This document shows, piece after piece, positions 55,057 through 61,394 of a stretch of DNA of 61,394 nucleotides. Numbering within the stretch: position 1 is the stretch's first letter; every line of letters begins with the position of its first letter. The notes beneath the pieces are model-generated. The model was given only the letters and a program-made list of their open reading frames with translations. It was not told the origin of the DNA and searched no databases. The DNA is from an uncultured Clostridia bacterium. Its GTDB lineage: Bacteria; Bacillota; Clostridia; TANB77; CAG-508. Location of the stretch: positions 1-61,394 of the forward strand of contig CALXVT010000008.1 in NCBI GenBank assembly GCA_944392175.1, given 5' to 3'. Both the position numbers and the translations under genes were made by a program.

Positions 55057-55745
55057 ACATAATATGGGTGATTTTGACAAAATGCTAACAATGTTAACAC
55101 CTGGTCTTGGGAAAATATCATGTGCTGCCAGAGGAGCGAAAAGATTTAAAAGTTCGCTCCTAGTAGGTAGCCAATTTTTATGTTTTGGAGAATATGTTTT
55201 ATATAAATCTGCAACTACATATTATATTAATTCTTGTGAACCAATTGAAATATTTTATAATATTAGAAAAGATTTAGACAAATTAAGATATGCATCATAT
55301 ATTACAAAAATTATTATTGATGTTACAGATGAAAATGAGAATGCTTATAAAGTATTACAACTTTATTTAAATACACTTTATATGATTTCAGAAACAGATA
55401 AAGATTTAGAATTTATTGTTGCGATATTTAAATTAAAATTAATGAATATATTAGGATTTACTCCACAAATTGCAAAATGTATAAACTGTGGGGAAAACAA
55501 TTTAGAATATTTTAGTTTTAGAGATAGTGGGTTTAAATGTGCAATTTGTGGAAAGCAAGACACGGGAGCCGTACATGTAACTGCACGGAACAATTCAATC
55601 AATAAGATATATTATGATGGCACCTATAAAAAAAGTTTTTTCTTTTAATATAGGAGATGAAAGTATGAAAGAATTGAAACTTATAGCTAAATTATATTTA
55701 AATGATAAATTAGAAAAAGATTATAAAATGGAAGATCTTTTCTGA
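55019..55745 (+). pseudogene. recO: DNA repair protein RecO, split by a one-base frameshift
   Basis: RecO loads RecA onto SSB-coated DNA. The first frame (ATG 55019) reads a normal RecO: OB-fold start TKGIILVEHNMGDFDKMLTMLTPGLGKISCAARGAKR, and a zinc-type CINCGEN...CAICGK. At about 55585 the frame departs from the family and ends early at 55648 (209 aa). One base over (+1 from 55587), the expected C-terminus reads on: GTIQSIRYIMMAPIKKVFSF, NIGDESMKELKLIAKLYLN, DKLEKDYKMEDLF, ending at 55745. Removing one base near C55586 restores about 241 aa, the usual RecO length. It is either a real inactivating mutation or a sequencing error. Confidence 0.88.
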
Positions 55746-55790
55746 TTTTGCCATAAACTTATATACTAAGTTAAAAATGATAAAATAGGG

Positions 55791-55819
55791 TTGAAAAAAA
55801 GCAGATTACAAGATATAAT
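55791..55819 (+). promoter_or_regulatory. hpf promoter, TTGAAA-N17-TATAAT
   Basis: TTGAAA (55791-55796) and a perfect TATAAT (55814-55819) are 17 bp apart. The ATG is 46 bases downstream. Confidence 0.75.
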
Positions 55820-55865
55820 AAGCATATAACAAAAGAAAGCACTATAATTGAGAGGAGAGATTTTT

Positions 55866-56387
55866 ATGAATATAAAAGTTGTAGGAAAGGATTTAGTAGT
55901 TACAGATGCAATAAGAGATTATGCAGAAAAAAAGATGGAAAAATTATCAAAATACATGGATGATTTTGATGGCACAGTTACAATCAAAGTAGAAGGAAAT
56001 GAACAAGTAGCTGAATCAAGAGTTGCATATCAAGGAATTACATATAAAGCCGTTACTGCACATAAAGATTTATACGCATCTATAGATAAAAATATAGATA
56101 TTTTAGAAGGACAAATAAGAAAAGTAAAAACTAAAAAAGAAAAAATGGATAAAGATGCAAGTATCAGAATTTCTCAAGAAGAAGATTCTGCAGAACCAGA
56201 AAATGAAATTATAAAAGAATTATATTATGAAATAAAACCAATGACGCCAGAAGATGCAAAATTAAAATTACAAGAAAAGAAAGGAAATACTTTCTTAACA
56301 TTTGTTAATTTGGAAAATGGTAAAGTTAATGTAATTTATAAATTAAAAGATAATAAAAATTATGGTTTAATAGAACCAGAAGCATAA
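55866..56387 (+). CDS. hpf: Long-form ribosome hibernation promoting factor
   Basis: Long HPF dimerises 70S ribosomes into inactive 100S particles in stationary phase. The 173-aa product has the N-terminal S30AE domain (MNIKVVGKDLVVTDAIRDYAEKKMEKLSKY, YKAVTAHKDLYASIDKNIDILEGQIRKVKTKK) and the C-terminal dimerisation domain (about 118-173, EIKPMTPEDAKLKLQEKKGNTFLTFVN). The ATG at 55866 follows GAGAGGAGA; an in-frame ATG at 55848 lies upstream of the ribosome site. Confidence 0.95.
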   Translation: MNIKVVGKDLVVTDAIRDYAEKKMEKLSKYMDDFDGTVTIKVEGNEQVAESRVAYQGITYKAVTAHKDLYASIDKNIDILEGQIRKVKTKKEKMDKDASIRISQEEDSAEPENEIIKELYYEIKPMTPEDAKLKLQEKKGNTFLTFVNLENGKVNVIYKLKDNKNYGLIEPEA

Positions 56388-56390
56388 AAT

Positions 56391-56425
56391 ATAAAGAGAA
56401 CTTACTTTAAGCAAGTTCTCTTTAT
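56391..56425 (+). terminator. hpf terminator
   Basis: A perfect 13-bp stem (56391-56403 with 56413-56425) closes a nine-base loop. Confidence 0.8.
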
Positions 56426-56435
56426 ATTTTAGAAG

Positions 56436-56476
56436 AAAGAGAAAGTATTAAAATAAGATCTTAATACTTTCTCTTT
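56436..56476 (-). terminator. SASP gene terminator (possibly bidirectional)
   Basis: A perfect 16-bp stem (56436-56451 with 56461-56476) closes a nine-base loop. It lies just downstream of the SASP gene on the minus strand and is flanked by T/A-rich arms. Confidence 0.75.
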
Positions 56477-56509
56477 TACATGTGTGTTATAGAATTATGA
56501 TTTTCAAAA

Positions 56510-56716
56510 CTATCTATTTAACATTTCGTTTTCATATTTTTGAACCATTTTCTTAACCATGTTTCCACCTATTCTACCAGCATCTCTTGAAGATAGGTCA
56601 CCATTATATCCTTCTTTTAAGTTTACACCAACTTCTGAAGCTACTTCATATTTGAATTTATCTAAAGCGTTCATAGCTTCTGGAACTAATTTTTTATTTG
56701 TATTTGAGTTAGCCAT
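56510..56716 (-). CDS. Alpha/beta-type small acid-soluble spore protein
   Basis: SASPs coat and protect forespore DNA and are degraded by GPR protease at germination. The 68-aa product (ATG 56716, GGAGG upstream) has NTNKKLVPEAMNALDKFKYEVASEVGVNL, including the GPR cleavage region YEVASEVGV, and the conserved second block DLSSRDAGRIGGNMVKKMVQKYE. A GTG four codons upstream overlaps the ribosome site and is rejected. A forespore-type promoter lies at 56778-56806, in keeping with its role. Confidence 0.96.
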   Translation of the reverse strand: MANSNTNKKLVPEAMNALDKFKYEVASEVGVNLKEGYNGDLSSRDAGRIGGNMVKKMVQKYENEMLNR

Positions 56717-56777
56717 TCTAAAATTCACCTCCGGATTGTAAAAAATCTATGAAAAAACTTTATGTCTTTTCAATATA

Positions 56778-56806
56778 TATGATGTGTAAATTATAAAAAA
56801 ATATTC
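56778..56806 (-). promoter_or_regulatory. Forespore (sigma-G/F type) promoter of the SASP gene
   Basis: Reading the minus strand, GAATA (56806-56802), 17 bases, then CATCATA (56784-56778) fits the sigma-G pattern GHATR-N17/18-CATHHTA. The SASP ATG lies 61 bases further on. Confidence 0.65.
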
Positions 56807-56912
56807 TGGTAAAAATTTGAAAAAAATAAATATATATTGTAAAAAAAAGTATAATAATATATTATAGTATAATAAAAAAATACAGTAGTAGAAAAAAGAA
56901 AGGACAACAAAT

Positions 56913-57785
56913 ATGTATAAATTAATAACTATAGATTTAGACGGAACATTATTAAATAAATATGGAGAAGTTACAGAATACACAAAAAATGTAATTAAAA
57001 AAACAACTGAAAAAGGTGTTTTAGTTGTACTAGCCTCGGGAAGAATATCTGAATCAGTCTTGACAATTGCTAAAGAAATTGGCGCAAATAAATATTATAT
57101 TTCTGGTAATGGTTCTGTATTATATGATATGCAAAAAGATGAAATAATATATGAAAATTATTTAAATAAAGAAAAAGTTTTAGAAATTATCGAATTATGT
57201 GACAAAAATAGCATTTATTACAATATTTATACAGAGAATGCAGTTCTTGCTAAGTCTTTAAATTATAATGTTGCATTTTATAATTATGAAAACACGAAAA
57301 AAAGCAGTGATAAAAAAACTGATATAAATATAGTTGATGACATGTATAATTATATAAAAAATTCAAATATCAATAAATTTTTGAAAATAACAATTTGTGA
57401 TGAAAGTAAAATTGTATTTTCAAGCATTATTAAAAAAATAAAAAATATTGAAGATATTGATGTTTTAGAAGTTTCACATATGTCTCAAAAAAAGATAAAA
57501 ACAGGAACAAAAGAAGTAGAAGTTGGATATTTTTATACAGAGGTTTCAAGTAAAAATGTAGATAAATGGTATGCAATAGAAAAAGTAATGCAGATAGAAA
57601 ATATAAAACAAGAAGAAGTAATGGCTTTGGGAGACAATAATAATGATATTATTATGATAAAGAATGCAGGACTTGGTGTGGCTATGGGACACAGCAATAA
57701 TGAAGTGAAAAAGGTGGCTGATTATATAACAGAAAACAACAATGAAGATGGTGTTGCAAAGGCTATAGAAAAGTATGTATTATGA
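56913..57785 (+). CDS. Cof-type HAD phosphatase
   Basis: Cof-type HAD enzymes dephosphorylate sugar phosphates or cofactor phosphates. The 290-aa product has motif I LITIDLDGTLLNKYG, motif II region VVLASGR, a C2B cap at about 85-200, motif III Lys before and motif IV MALGDNNNDIIMIKNAGLGVAMGHSNNEVKKVADYIT. AAAGGA lies before the ATG. Substrate cannot be predicted from sequence. Confidence 0.94.
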   Translation: MYKLITIDLDGTLLNKYGEVTEYTKNVIKKTTEKGVLVVLASGRISESVLTIAKEIGANKYYISGNGSVLYDMQKDEIIYENYLNKEKVLEIIELCDKNSIYYNIYTENAVLAKSLNYNVAFYNYENTKKSSDKKTDINIVDDMYNYIKNSNINKFLKITICDESKIVFSSIIKKIKNIEDIDVLEVSHMSQKKIKTGTKEVEVGYFYTEVSSKNVDKWYAIEKVMQIENIKQEEVMALGDNNNDIIMIKNAGLGVAMGHSNNEVKKVADYITENNNEDGVAKAIEKYVL

Positions 57786-57812
57786 ATATTACTATAATAT
57801 TACAGTAATATT
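57785..57812 (+). terminator. Weak hairpin after the HAD gene
   Basis: AATATTACT (57785-57793) pairs with AGTAATATT (57804-57812). Pairs are mostly A-T, so termination strength is doubtful. Confidence 0.35.
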
Positions 57813-57841
57813 ATCTTTAGATTACAAAACAAAAAAATATA

Positions 57842-57870
57842 TTGTTTTAAATGACTGATTGTTGTAAAAT
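57842..57870 (+). promoter_or_regulatory. Candidate promoter of the Tad-like cluster
   Basis: TTGTTT (57842-57847) and TAAAAT (57865-57870) are 17 bp apart. The first gene's ATG is 45 bases downstream. Confidence 0.45.
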
Positions 57871-57915
57871 AAAATCAGATTATATTGAATTTAATAAAAT
57901 AAGGAGGAAAAATAA

Positions 57916-58944
57916 ATGGCTTCAAATCCAATGCAAAGACAAAAAAGAGTATCATTTTTATTAGGTATGTTAGTAACAGTAATTATAGCTGCTATAGTAA
58001 TAGCTTTTTTAATTATCCAACTAGTAAATTTAAGGAAGGAACAAGAAGCAATAGAGGCTGCTAAAAGAGATGTTTATATTCTTTCAGAAGATGTTTCTTC
58101 AGGAAACGGTTTACAAATTGGTGCAATAGAAGGAGATGCAACAAGGACAACTCCAAATGTTGAAAGAGGAGAAGCAGATGCTAGTGTTGTTCCAGACAAT
58201 TTTGCTGTGCCATCAGATTTTGAGGATGAAAATGGAAATCCTAGAGCAGATATAGTTGCTAAAATTGATTTAAAAGCAGGAACAATTTTAACTAAAGATA
58301 TGTTAACAGTAAGTTCAGAAACACTTACAAATGATTTAAGAAAACAAGAATATAATATGTTCTCTTTACCTGTAGATTTAAAAGATGGAGATTACATAGA
58401 TTTACGTATGCGTTTAACAAATGGACAAGATTTTATAATTGCTTCTAAAAAAGAAGTTGCAATACCAGAGATTGCAGGAGCTCCAGCAGAAGGAACAATA
58501 ACTGTTAATTTATCTGAAGAAGAAACATTAGCTGTATCTTGTGCAATTGTAGAAGCATATCAAGCAAACGGAATAGAATTATATGTTTCTAGATATACAG
58601 ATCCAGGAATGCAAGCAGCAGCTACACCAACATATACAGGAAATGCAGCTGTAAGAGAATTAATAAATCAAGATCCAAATATTGTAGAAGAAGCAAAACG
58701 TGCATTAGTAGAAAGATATAATAATTCTGGAAATATAGCTATTAGAGAAAACCATATTAATGGAGAATTAAATAGAATAGAACCAGATGAAAGAATGGAT
58801 AATTTACAGGAAAATGTTGAAGAACATATAGAAGCACAAAAAGAATTAAGACAACAATATCTACAATCACTTGAGGATGCAGCAGTAGCAGCAGAGTCTG
58901 CTGCAGAATCAGATTCTTCAAGCACAAATACTACAGCTAAATAA
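57916..58944 (+). CDS. CpaB/RcpC-like SAF-domain protein
   Basis: CpaB-type proteins belong to Tad/Flp pilus assembly and sit at the outer face of the inner membrane. The 342-aa product has a basic N-terminus and one membrane helix (about 15-38). An SAF-like region follows (VPDNFAVPSDF, then IVAKIDLKAGTILTKDML), then a middle domain (YNMFSLPVDLKDGDYIDLRMRLTNGQDFII, typical of CpaB), and a C-terminal Ala/Glu-rich helical tail (about 240-342, ESAAESDSSSTNTTAK). AAGGAGG lies before the ATG. It is followed by TadZ-like and CpaF-like genes. Confidence 0.82.
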   Translation: MASNPMQRQKRVSFLLGMLVTVIIAAIVIAFLIIQLVNLRKEQEAIEAAKRDVYILSEDVSSGNGLQIGAIEGDATRTTPNVERGEADASVVPDNFAVPSDFEDENGNPRADIVAKIDLKAGTILTKDMLTVSSETLTNDLRKQEYNMFSLPVDLKDGDYIDLRMRLTNGQDFIIASKKEVAIPEIAGAPAEGTITVNLSEEETLAVSCAIVEAYQANGIELYVSRYTDPGMQAAATPTYTGNAAVRELINQDPNIVEEAKRALVERYNNSGNIAIRENHINGELNRIEPDERMDNLQENVEEHIEAQKELRQQYLQSLEDAAVAAESAAESDSSSTNTTAK

Positions 58945-58962
58945 AATATAGTAGGAGGAAAT

Positions 58963-59649
58963 ATGAAAAAAGTAGGATTTATAGGAGCATATGACAAAAC
59001 GGATTTAATTTTATATATTGGTAAAATATTAACAGTATTAGGTAAAAAAGTTTTGATTGTAGACTCAACAATTACACAAAAAGCTAAGTATATTGTACCA
59101 GTTCTAAATCCTACTATGTCTTATATTACAGAATTTGAAGAAATGGATGTAGCAGTAGGATTTAACGATATGCAAGGAGTGGCAGAATACTTAAATAAAC
59201 CTATTGGACAATTAGAATATGATTTTGCTTTACTAGATATAGATCGAGGAGAAAATGCAATGAGTTTTGATATTCAAGAATGTGTAGAAAACTTTTTTGT
59301 AACATCTTTTGATATGTATTCAATAAGAAGAGGACTTGAAGCATTAGATATGTTTCAAGTCCCAATAAAAATGACAAAAGTATTATTCGCAAAAGAACCT
59401 ACAAAAGAAGATGACGATTATTTAAATTATTTGTCTTTAGGTTCAAAAGTTATATGGAAAGATGAAAGAGTATATTTTCCTTTAGAAATGGGTGACCAGG
59501 CAGCTATTATAAATAATCAAAAAATATCTAAAGTTAGATTTGAAAATCTAACAAATATGTATAGAGATGGATTAGAATATATTTCCTCAAAATTAGTAGG
59601 AGATGAAATTACACAATCTAGAATAAAAAAAGCAATAAAAGAAATTTAA
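58963..59649 (+). CDS. TadZ/ParA-like protein, divergent
   Basis: The 228-aa product resembles P-loop ParA/MinD proteins in overall pattern (KKVGFIGAYDKTDLILYIGKILTVLGKKVLIVD at the start, FALLDIDRG in the Walker B place), but lacks a Walker A lysine/glycine loop, so it may not hydrolyse ATP. Such degenerate ATPases (TadZ/CpaE type) serve as localisation factors in Tad pili. AGGAGG lies before the ATG. It lies between CpaB-like and a second ATPase-like gene. Confidence 0.7.
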   Translation: MKKVGFIGAYDKTDLILYIGKILTVLGKKVLIVDSTITQKAKYIVPVLNPTMSYITEFEEMDVAVGFNDMQGVAEYLNKPIGQLEYDFALLDIDRGENAMSFDIQECVENFFVTSFDMYSIRRGLEALDMFQVPIKMTKVLFAKEPTKEDDDYLNYLSLGSKVIWKDERVYFPLEMGDQAAIINNQKISKVRFENLTNMYRDGLEYISSKLVGDEITQSRIKKAIKEI

Positions 59650-59670
59650 TAATATAAAGGAGCATGCAAA

Positions 59671-60504
59671 ATGTCAATAATTTCGTTTTGGACAGAAGAT
59701 AGCAAAGAGACAGGCCAAACATCTGTAGCAATAGCTGTTGCTACACAAATGGCAATACAACATAATAAAAAGATATTACTAATTTCTACTTATGCAAGCA
59801 ACAAAGAATTTGAAGCAGCTTTCTGGAAACCACAAAATGATAAGAAAAATATATTATCATTTTTAAATGTAAATAAAAAAGTTGTTGGTCTTGAATCTGG
59901 TGTTGAAGGATTAATGAAAGCAGAAGGAACAAATAGATTAACTCCAAGTATGATACCAGATTATACAGGCATTATATTTAAAGATAGGTTAGAAATTTTA
60001 GCAGGTTATAGTGGGCTAGAAACTGATATTACAGATGCATTTTATGTTTCTTTAATAAAAAAAGCAACACAAGTCTATGATATTATAATTGTAGATTTAC
60101 CTAAAGAAGTTAACAAACTAGCTCAAGATATTTTAAATATTTCAGATGTTATTGTTTATGGTATTACACAAAAACGTCATTCAATTGACCAATATATGAA
60201 TTCAAGAAAAAATGGATATACATCAAAGATGGACAATCTACTAGTATATATTGGTAGATATGACAGATTTTCTAAATATACACAAAAGAATGTTTCTAGA
60301 ACTACTAGAACTCAAGATTTACTATATCCTATTGTTTATAATACATTATTTTCAGATGCATGTGATGAAGGAGTTGTAGTAGATTATTTCTTAAAAATCC
60401 AGACTGTAACAGATAAAAATAGAAACACAGATTTTGTAGATGAAATAAAAGAATTAATAAAAGGGATATTATACAAAATAGATGAAGTTCTAAGAAAGAG
60501 ATAA
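59671..60504 (+). CDS. Second TadZ/MinD-like ATPase
   Basis: The 277-aa product starts ISFWTEDSKETGQTSVAIAVATQMA, which resembles a deviant Walker A of MinD/TadZ proteins (K-x-x-G-x-T-S). KILLISTYASNKEFEAAF, IIIVDLPKEVNKLAQDIL (Walker B place) and VIVYGITQKRHSIDQYM follow. Its last 40 residues are helical and charged. AAAGGAG lies before the ATG. It is followed 24 bases later by the CpaF-like ATPase, consistent with Tad-type machinery. Confidence 0.75.
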   Translation: MSIISFWTEDSKETGQTSVAIAVATQMAIQHNKKILLISTYASNKEFEAAFWKPQNDKKNILSFLNVNKKVVGLESGVEGLMKAEGTNRLTPSMIPDYTGIIFKDRLEILAGYSGLETDITDAFYVSLIKKATQVYDIIIVDLPKEVNKLAQDILNISDVIVYGITQKRHSIDQYMNSRKNGYTSKMDNLLVYIGRYDRFSKYTQKNVSRTTRTQDLLYPIVYNTLFSDACDEGVVVDYFLKIQTVTDKNRNTDFVDEIKELIKGILYKIDEVLRKR

Positions 60505-60528
60505 ACTTTATGGAAGGAGTTTCAAAAG

Positions 60529-61394
60529 ATGATTCTTAATATAGTTTTAATAGTAGCAGTTGCATTAGTTTTTATTGCACTTGTTTATAAAATGGTTAAA
60601 AGCAAACAAAGTGCAGAAGTTGAAAAAACTGTTAATGTTGATGACCAAACATATACATTAAAAAAGATGACTGATTATGTAAAAAAGAGACTTGATGAAA
60701 TAACAAAGGTAAATTTATATGATTTAGGTCTAACAGAAGAAGAATTAAAAAGAAGAAAAAATAAAAAATATGAATTGAAAAAAGCATTAAAAGGTTGTAC
60801 ATATGGTGATGTTAACGATAAAAAATACGTTAAAGAGTTAATTTACGATATTCTTTCTAAAGAATATGGAGTAGATGAAACTAATATATCTAAATCTATA
60901 CCTTTTGATATTCCTTCTTTATTAACACCACAAGATAAATTTGATATTATTTTATTTATGTATAAAAAAGAATTTGGTTATGAAGCTCTAACACAATTAA
61001 TAAAGAAATATAATTTGGATACATTAAAATATGTGGCAGGAGATGCAAAACCATGCTATGTTATAACTGAAGAAGAAATAAATGATATATACGAAAAAGA
61101 GGGATTTGTACTTACATTTGATGATAAATTAAATGTTGTAGTACAAAGAATATATCAACATTATAAAGGATATAGTTCAATAGATGAAGTTAGAGATATG
61201 AATATAGATGGTGTATCAGGTGGTGTATCCGGTCTACCAGAAAGTTTCTTAAGCCAAGTTGCACAAACTGACGGAGATTATTTAAATGAAGTTATGGAAC
61301 ACAAAGTACCACGTGCATGTGATAGTATTTGGATATTCTTCCAAGGTAAATCTATTCGTTTAGCATTTTTATCATTTGGTACAGAAGCAGAATT
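60529..61394 (+). CDS. CpaF/TadA-like secretion ATPase, partial with N-terminal membrane helix
   Basis: An open frame from ATG 60529 (GGAAGGAG upstream) runs off the window edge after about 288 codons. It starts with a membrane helix (LNIVLIVAVALVFIALVYKM). A charged helical linker and a region resembling the N-terminal domain of CpaF/TadA ATPases follow (LKGCTYGDVNDKKYVKELIYDILSKEYGV, FVLTFDDKLNVVVQRIYQHYKGYSSIDEVRDMNIDGVSGGVSG, VPRACDSIWIFFQGKSIRLAFLSFG). The ATPase core with Walker motifs would lie beyond the window. A membrane-anchored CpaF is uncommon. Confidence 0.8.
   Translation, partial: MILNIVLIVAVALVFIALVYKMVKSKQSAEVEKTVNVDDQTYTLKKMTDYVKKRLDEITKVNLYDLGLTEEELKRRKNKKYELKKALKGCTYGDVNDKKYVKELIYDILSKEYGVDETNISKSIPFDIPSLLTPQDKFDIILFMYKKEFGYEALTQLIKKYNLDTLKYVAGDAKPCYVITEEEINDIYEKEGFVLTFDDKLNVVVQRIYQHYKGYSSIDEVRDMNIDGVSGGVSGLPESFLSQVAQTDGDYLNEVMEHKVPRACDSIWIFFQGKSIRLAFLSFGTEAE

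Overview
The window is very AT-rich, with short intergenic gaps and strong GGAGG-type ribosome binding sites. It carries a Gram-positive housekeeping set (uvrC, pyrG, groES-groEL under CIRCE control, mutL, miaA, sepF, divIVA, ftsK/spoIIIE, radA, disA, greA, ybeY, era, recO, hpf) together with spore-former genes (yqfC, yqfD, a pdaA-type deacetylase, an alpha/beta-type small acid-soluble spore protein with a forespore-type promoter). This points to an endospore-forming member of the Clostridia, probably an uncultured or gut-type lineage. The species cannot be named from the sequence.

Layout. 1-1.2 kb: two small unknown genes of higher G+C. 1.2-3.1 kb: uvrC. 3.1-4.9 kb: two paralogous membrane proteins, each with its own near-identical promoter. 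5.2-5.9 kb: deoD (minus). 6.0-7.2 kb: two unknown membrane proteins. 7.2-8.9 kb: pyrG behind a structured leader. 9.0-10.7 kb: a higher-G+C ABC exporter (minus). 10.9-12.9 kb: groES-groEL with a CIRCE operator and a second CIRCE-like site. 13.0-13.5 kb: a hairpin/direct-repeat element and two very small Cys-rich membrane microproteins (minus). 13.6-18.0 kb: mutL-miaA-HlyD-like. 18.1-20.3 kb: sepF, divIVA, rsmD and a coiled-coil protein. 20.5-31.5 kb: a long co-directional run of ftsK, an unknown gene, a beta-CASP nuclease, a GH15 enzyme, radA, disA and a cyclophilin. 31.5-39.5 kb: cysteine desulfurase, nfeD-SPFH (minus), a GH18 protein, an unknown gene, greA, a microprotein, an rRNA methyltransferase-like gene and an RluA-type pseudouridine synthase.

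39.6-47.5 kb is the most interesting part. It holds a complete agr-type peptide quorum-sensing system: agrB, a 39-aa agrD, and the convergent agrA-agrC pair. Transcribed divergently from agrA is a two-gene operon for a 1220-aa secreted leucine-rich-repeat protein ending in a type I dockerin, followed by a small secreted cohesin-domain protein with an LPYTG cell-wall anchor. The simplest model is a sortase-anchored cohesin that displays the LRR protein through dockerin binding, possibly under peptide control. The predicted AgrD macrocycle (seven residues, by alignment of the HQPxxP motif) would be larger than the usual five.

47.5-56.7 kb: a membrane protein interrupted by a stop codon, then pdaA-like, yqfC, yqfD, an unknown 405-aa protein where phoH/yqfF would often lie, ybeY, dgkA, a DUF3048 protein, era, yqzL, a frameshifted recO, hpf and the SASP gene (minus). 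56.9-61.4 kb: a Cof-type HAD phosphatase and the start of a Tad/Flp-like secretion cluster (CpaB/SAF protein, two TadZ/MinD-like proteins, and a CpaF-type ATPase with an N-terminal membrane anchor that runs off the window).
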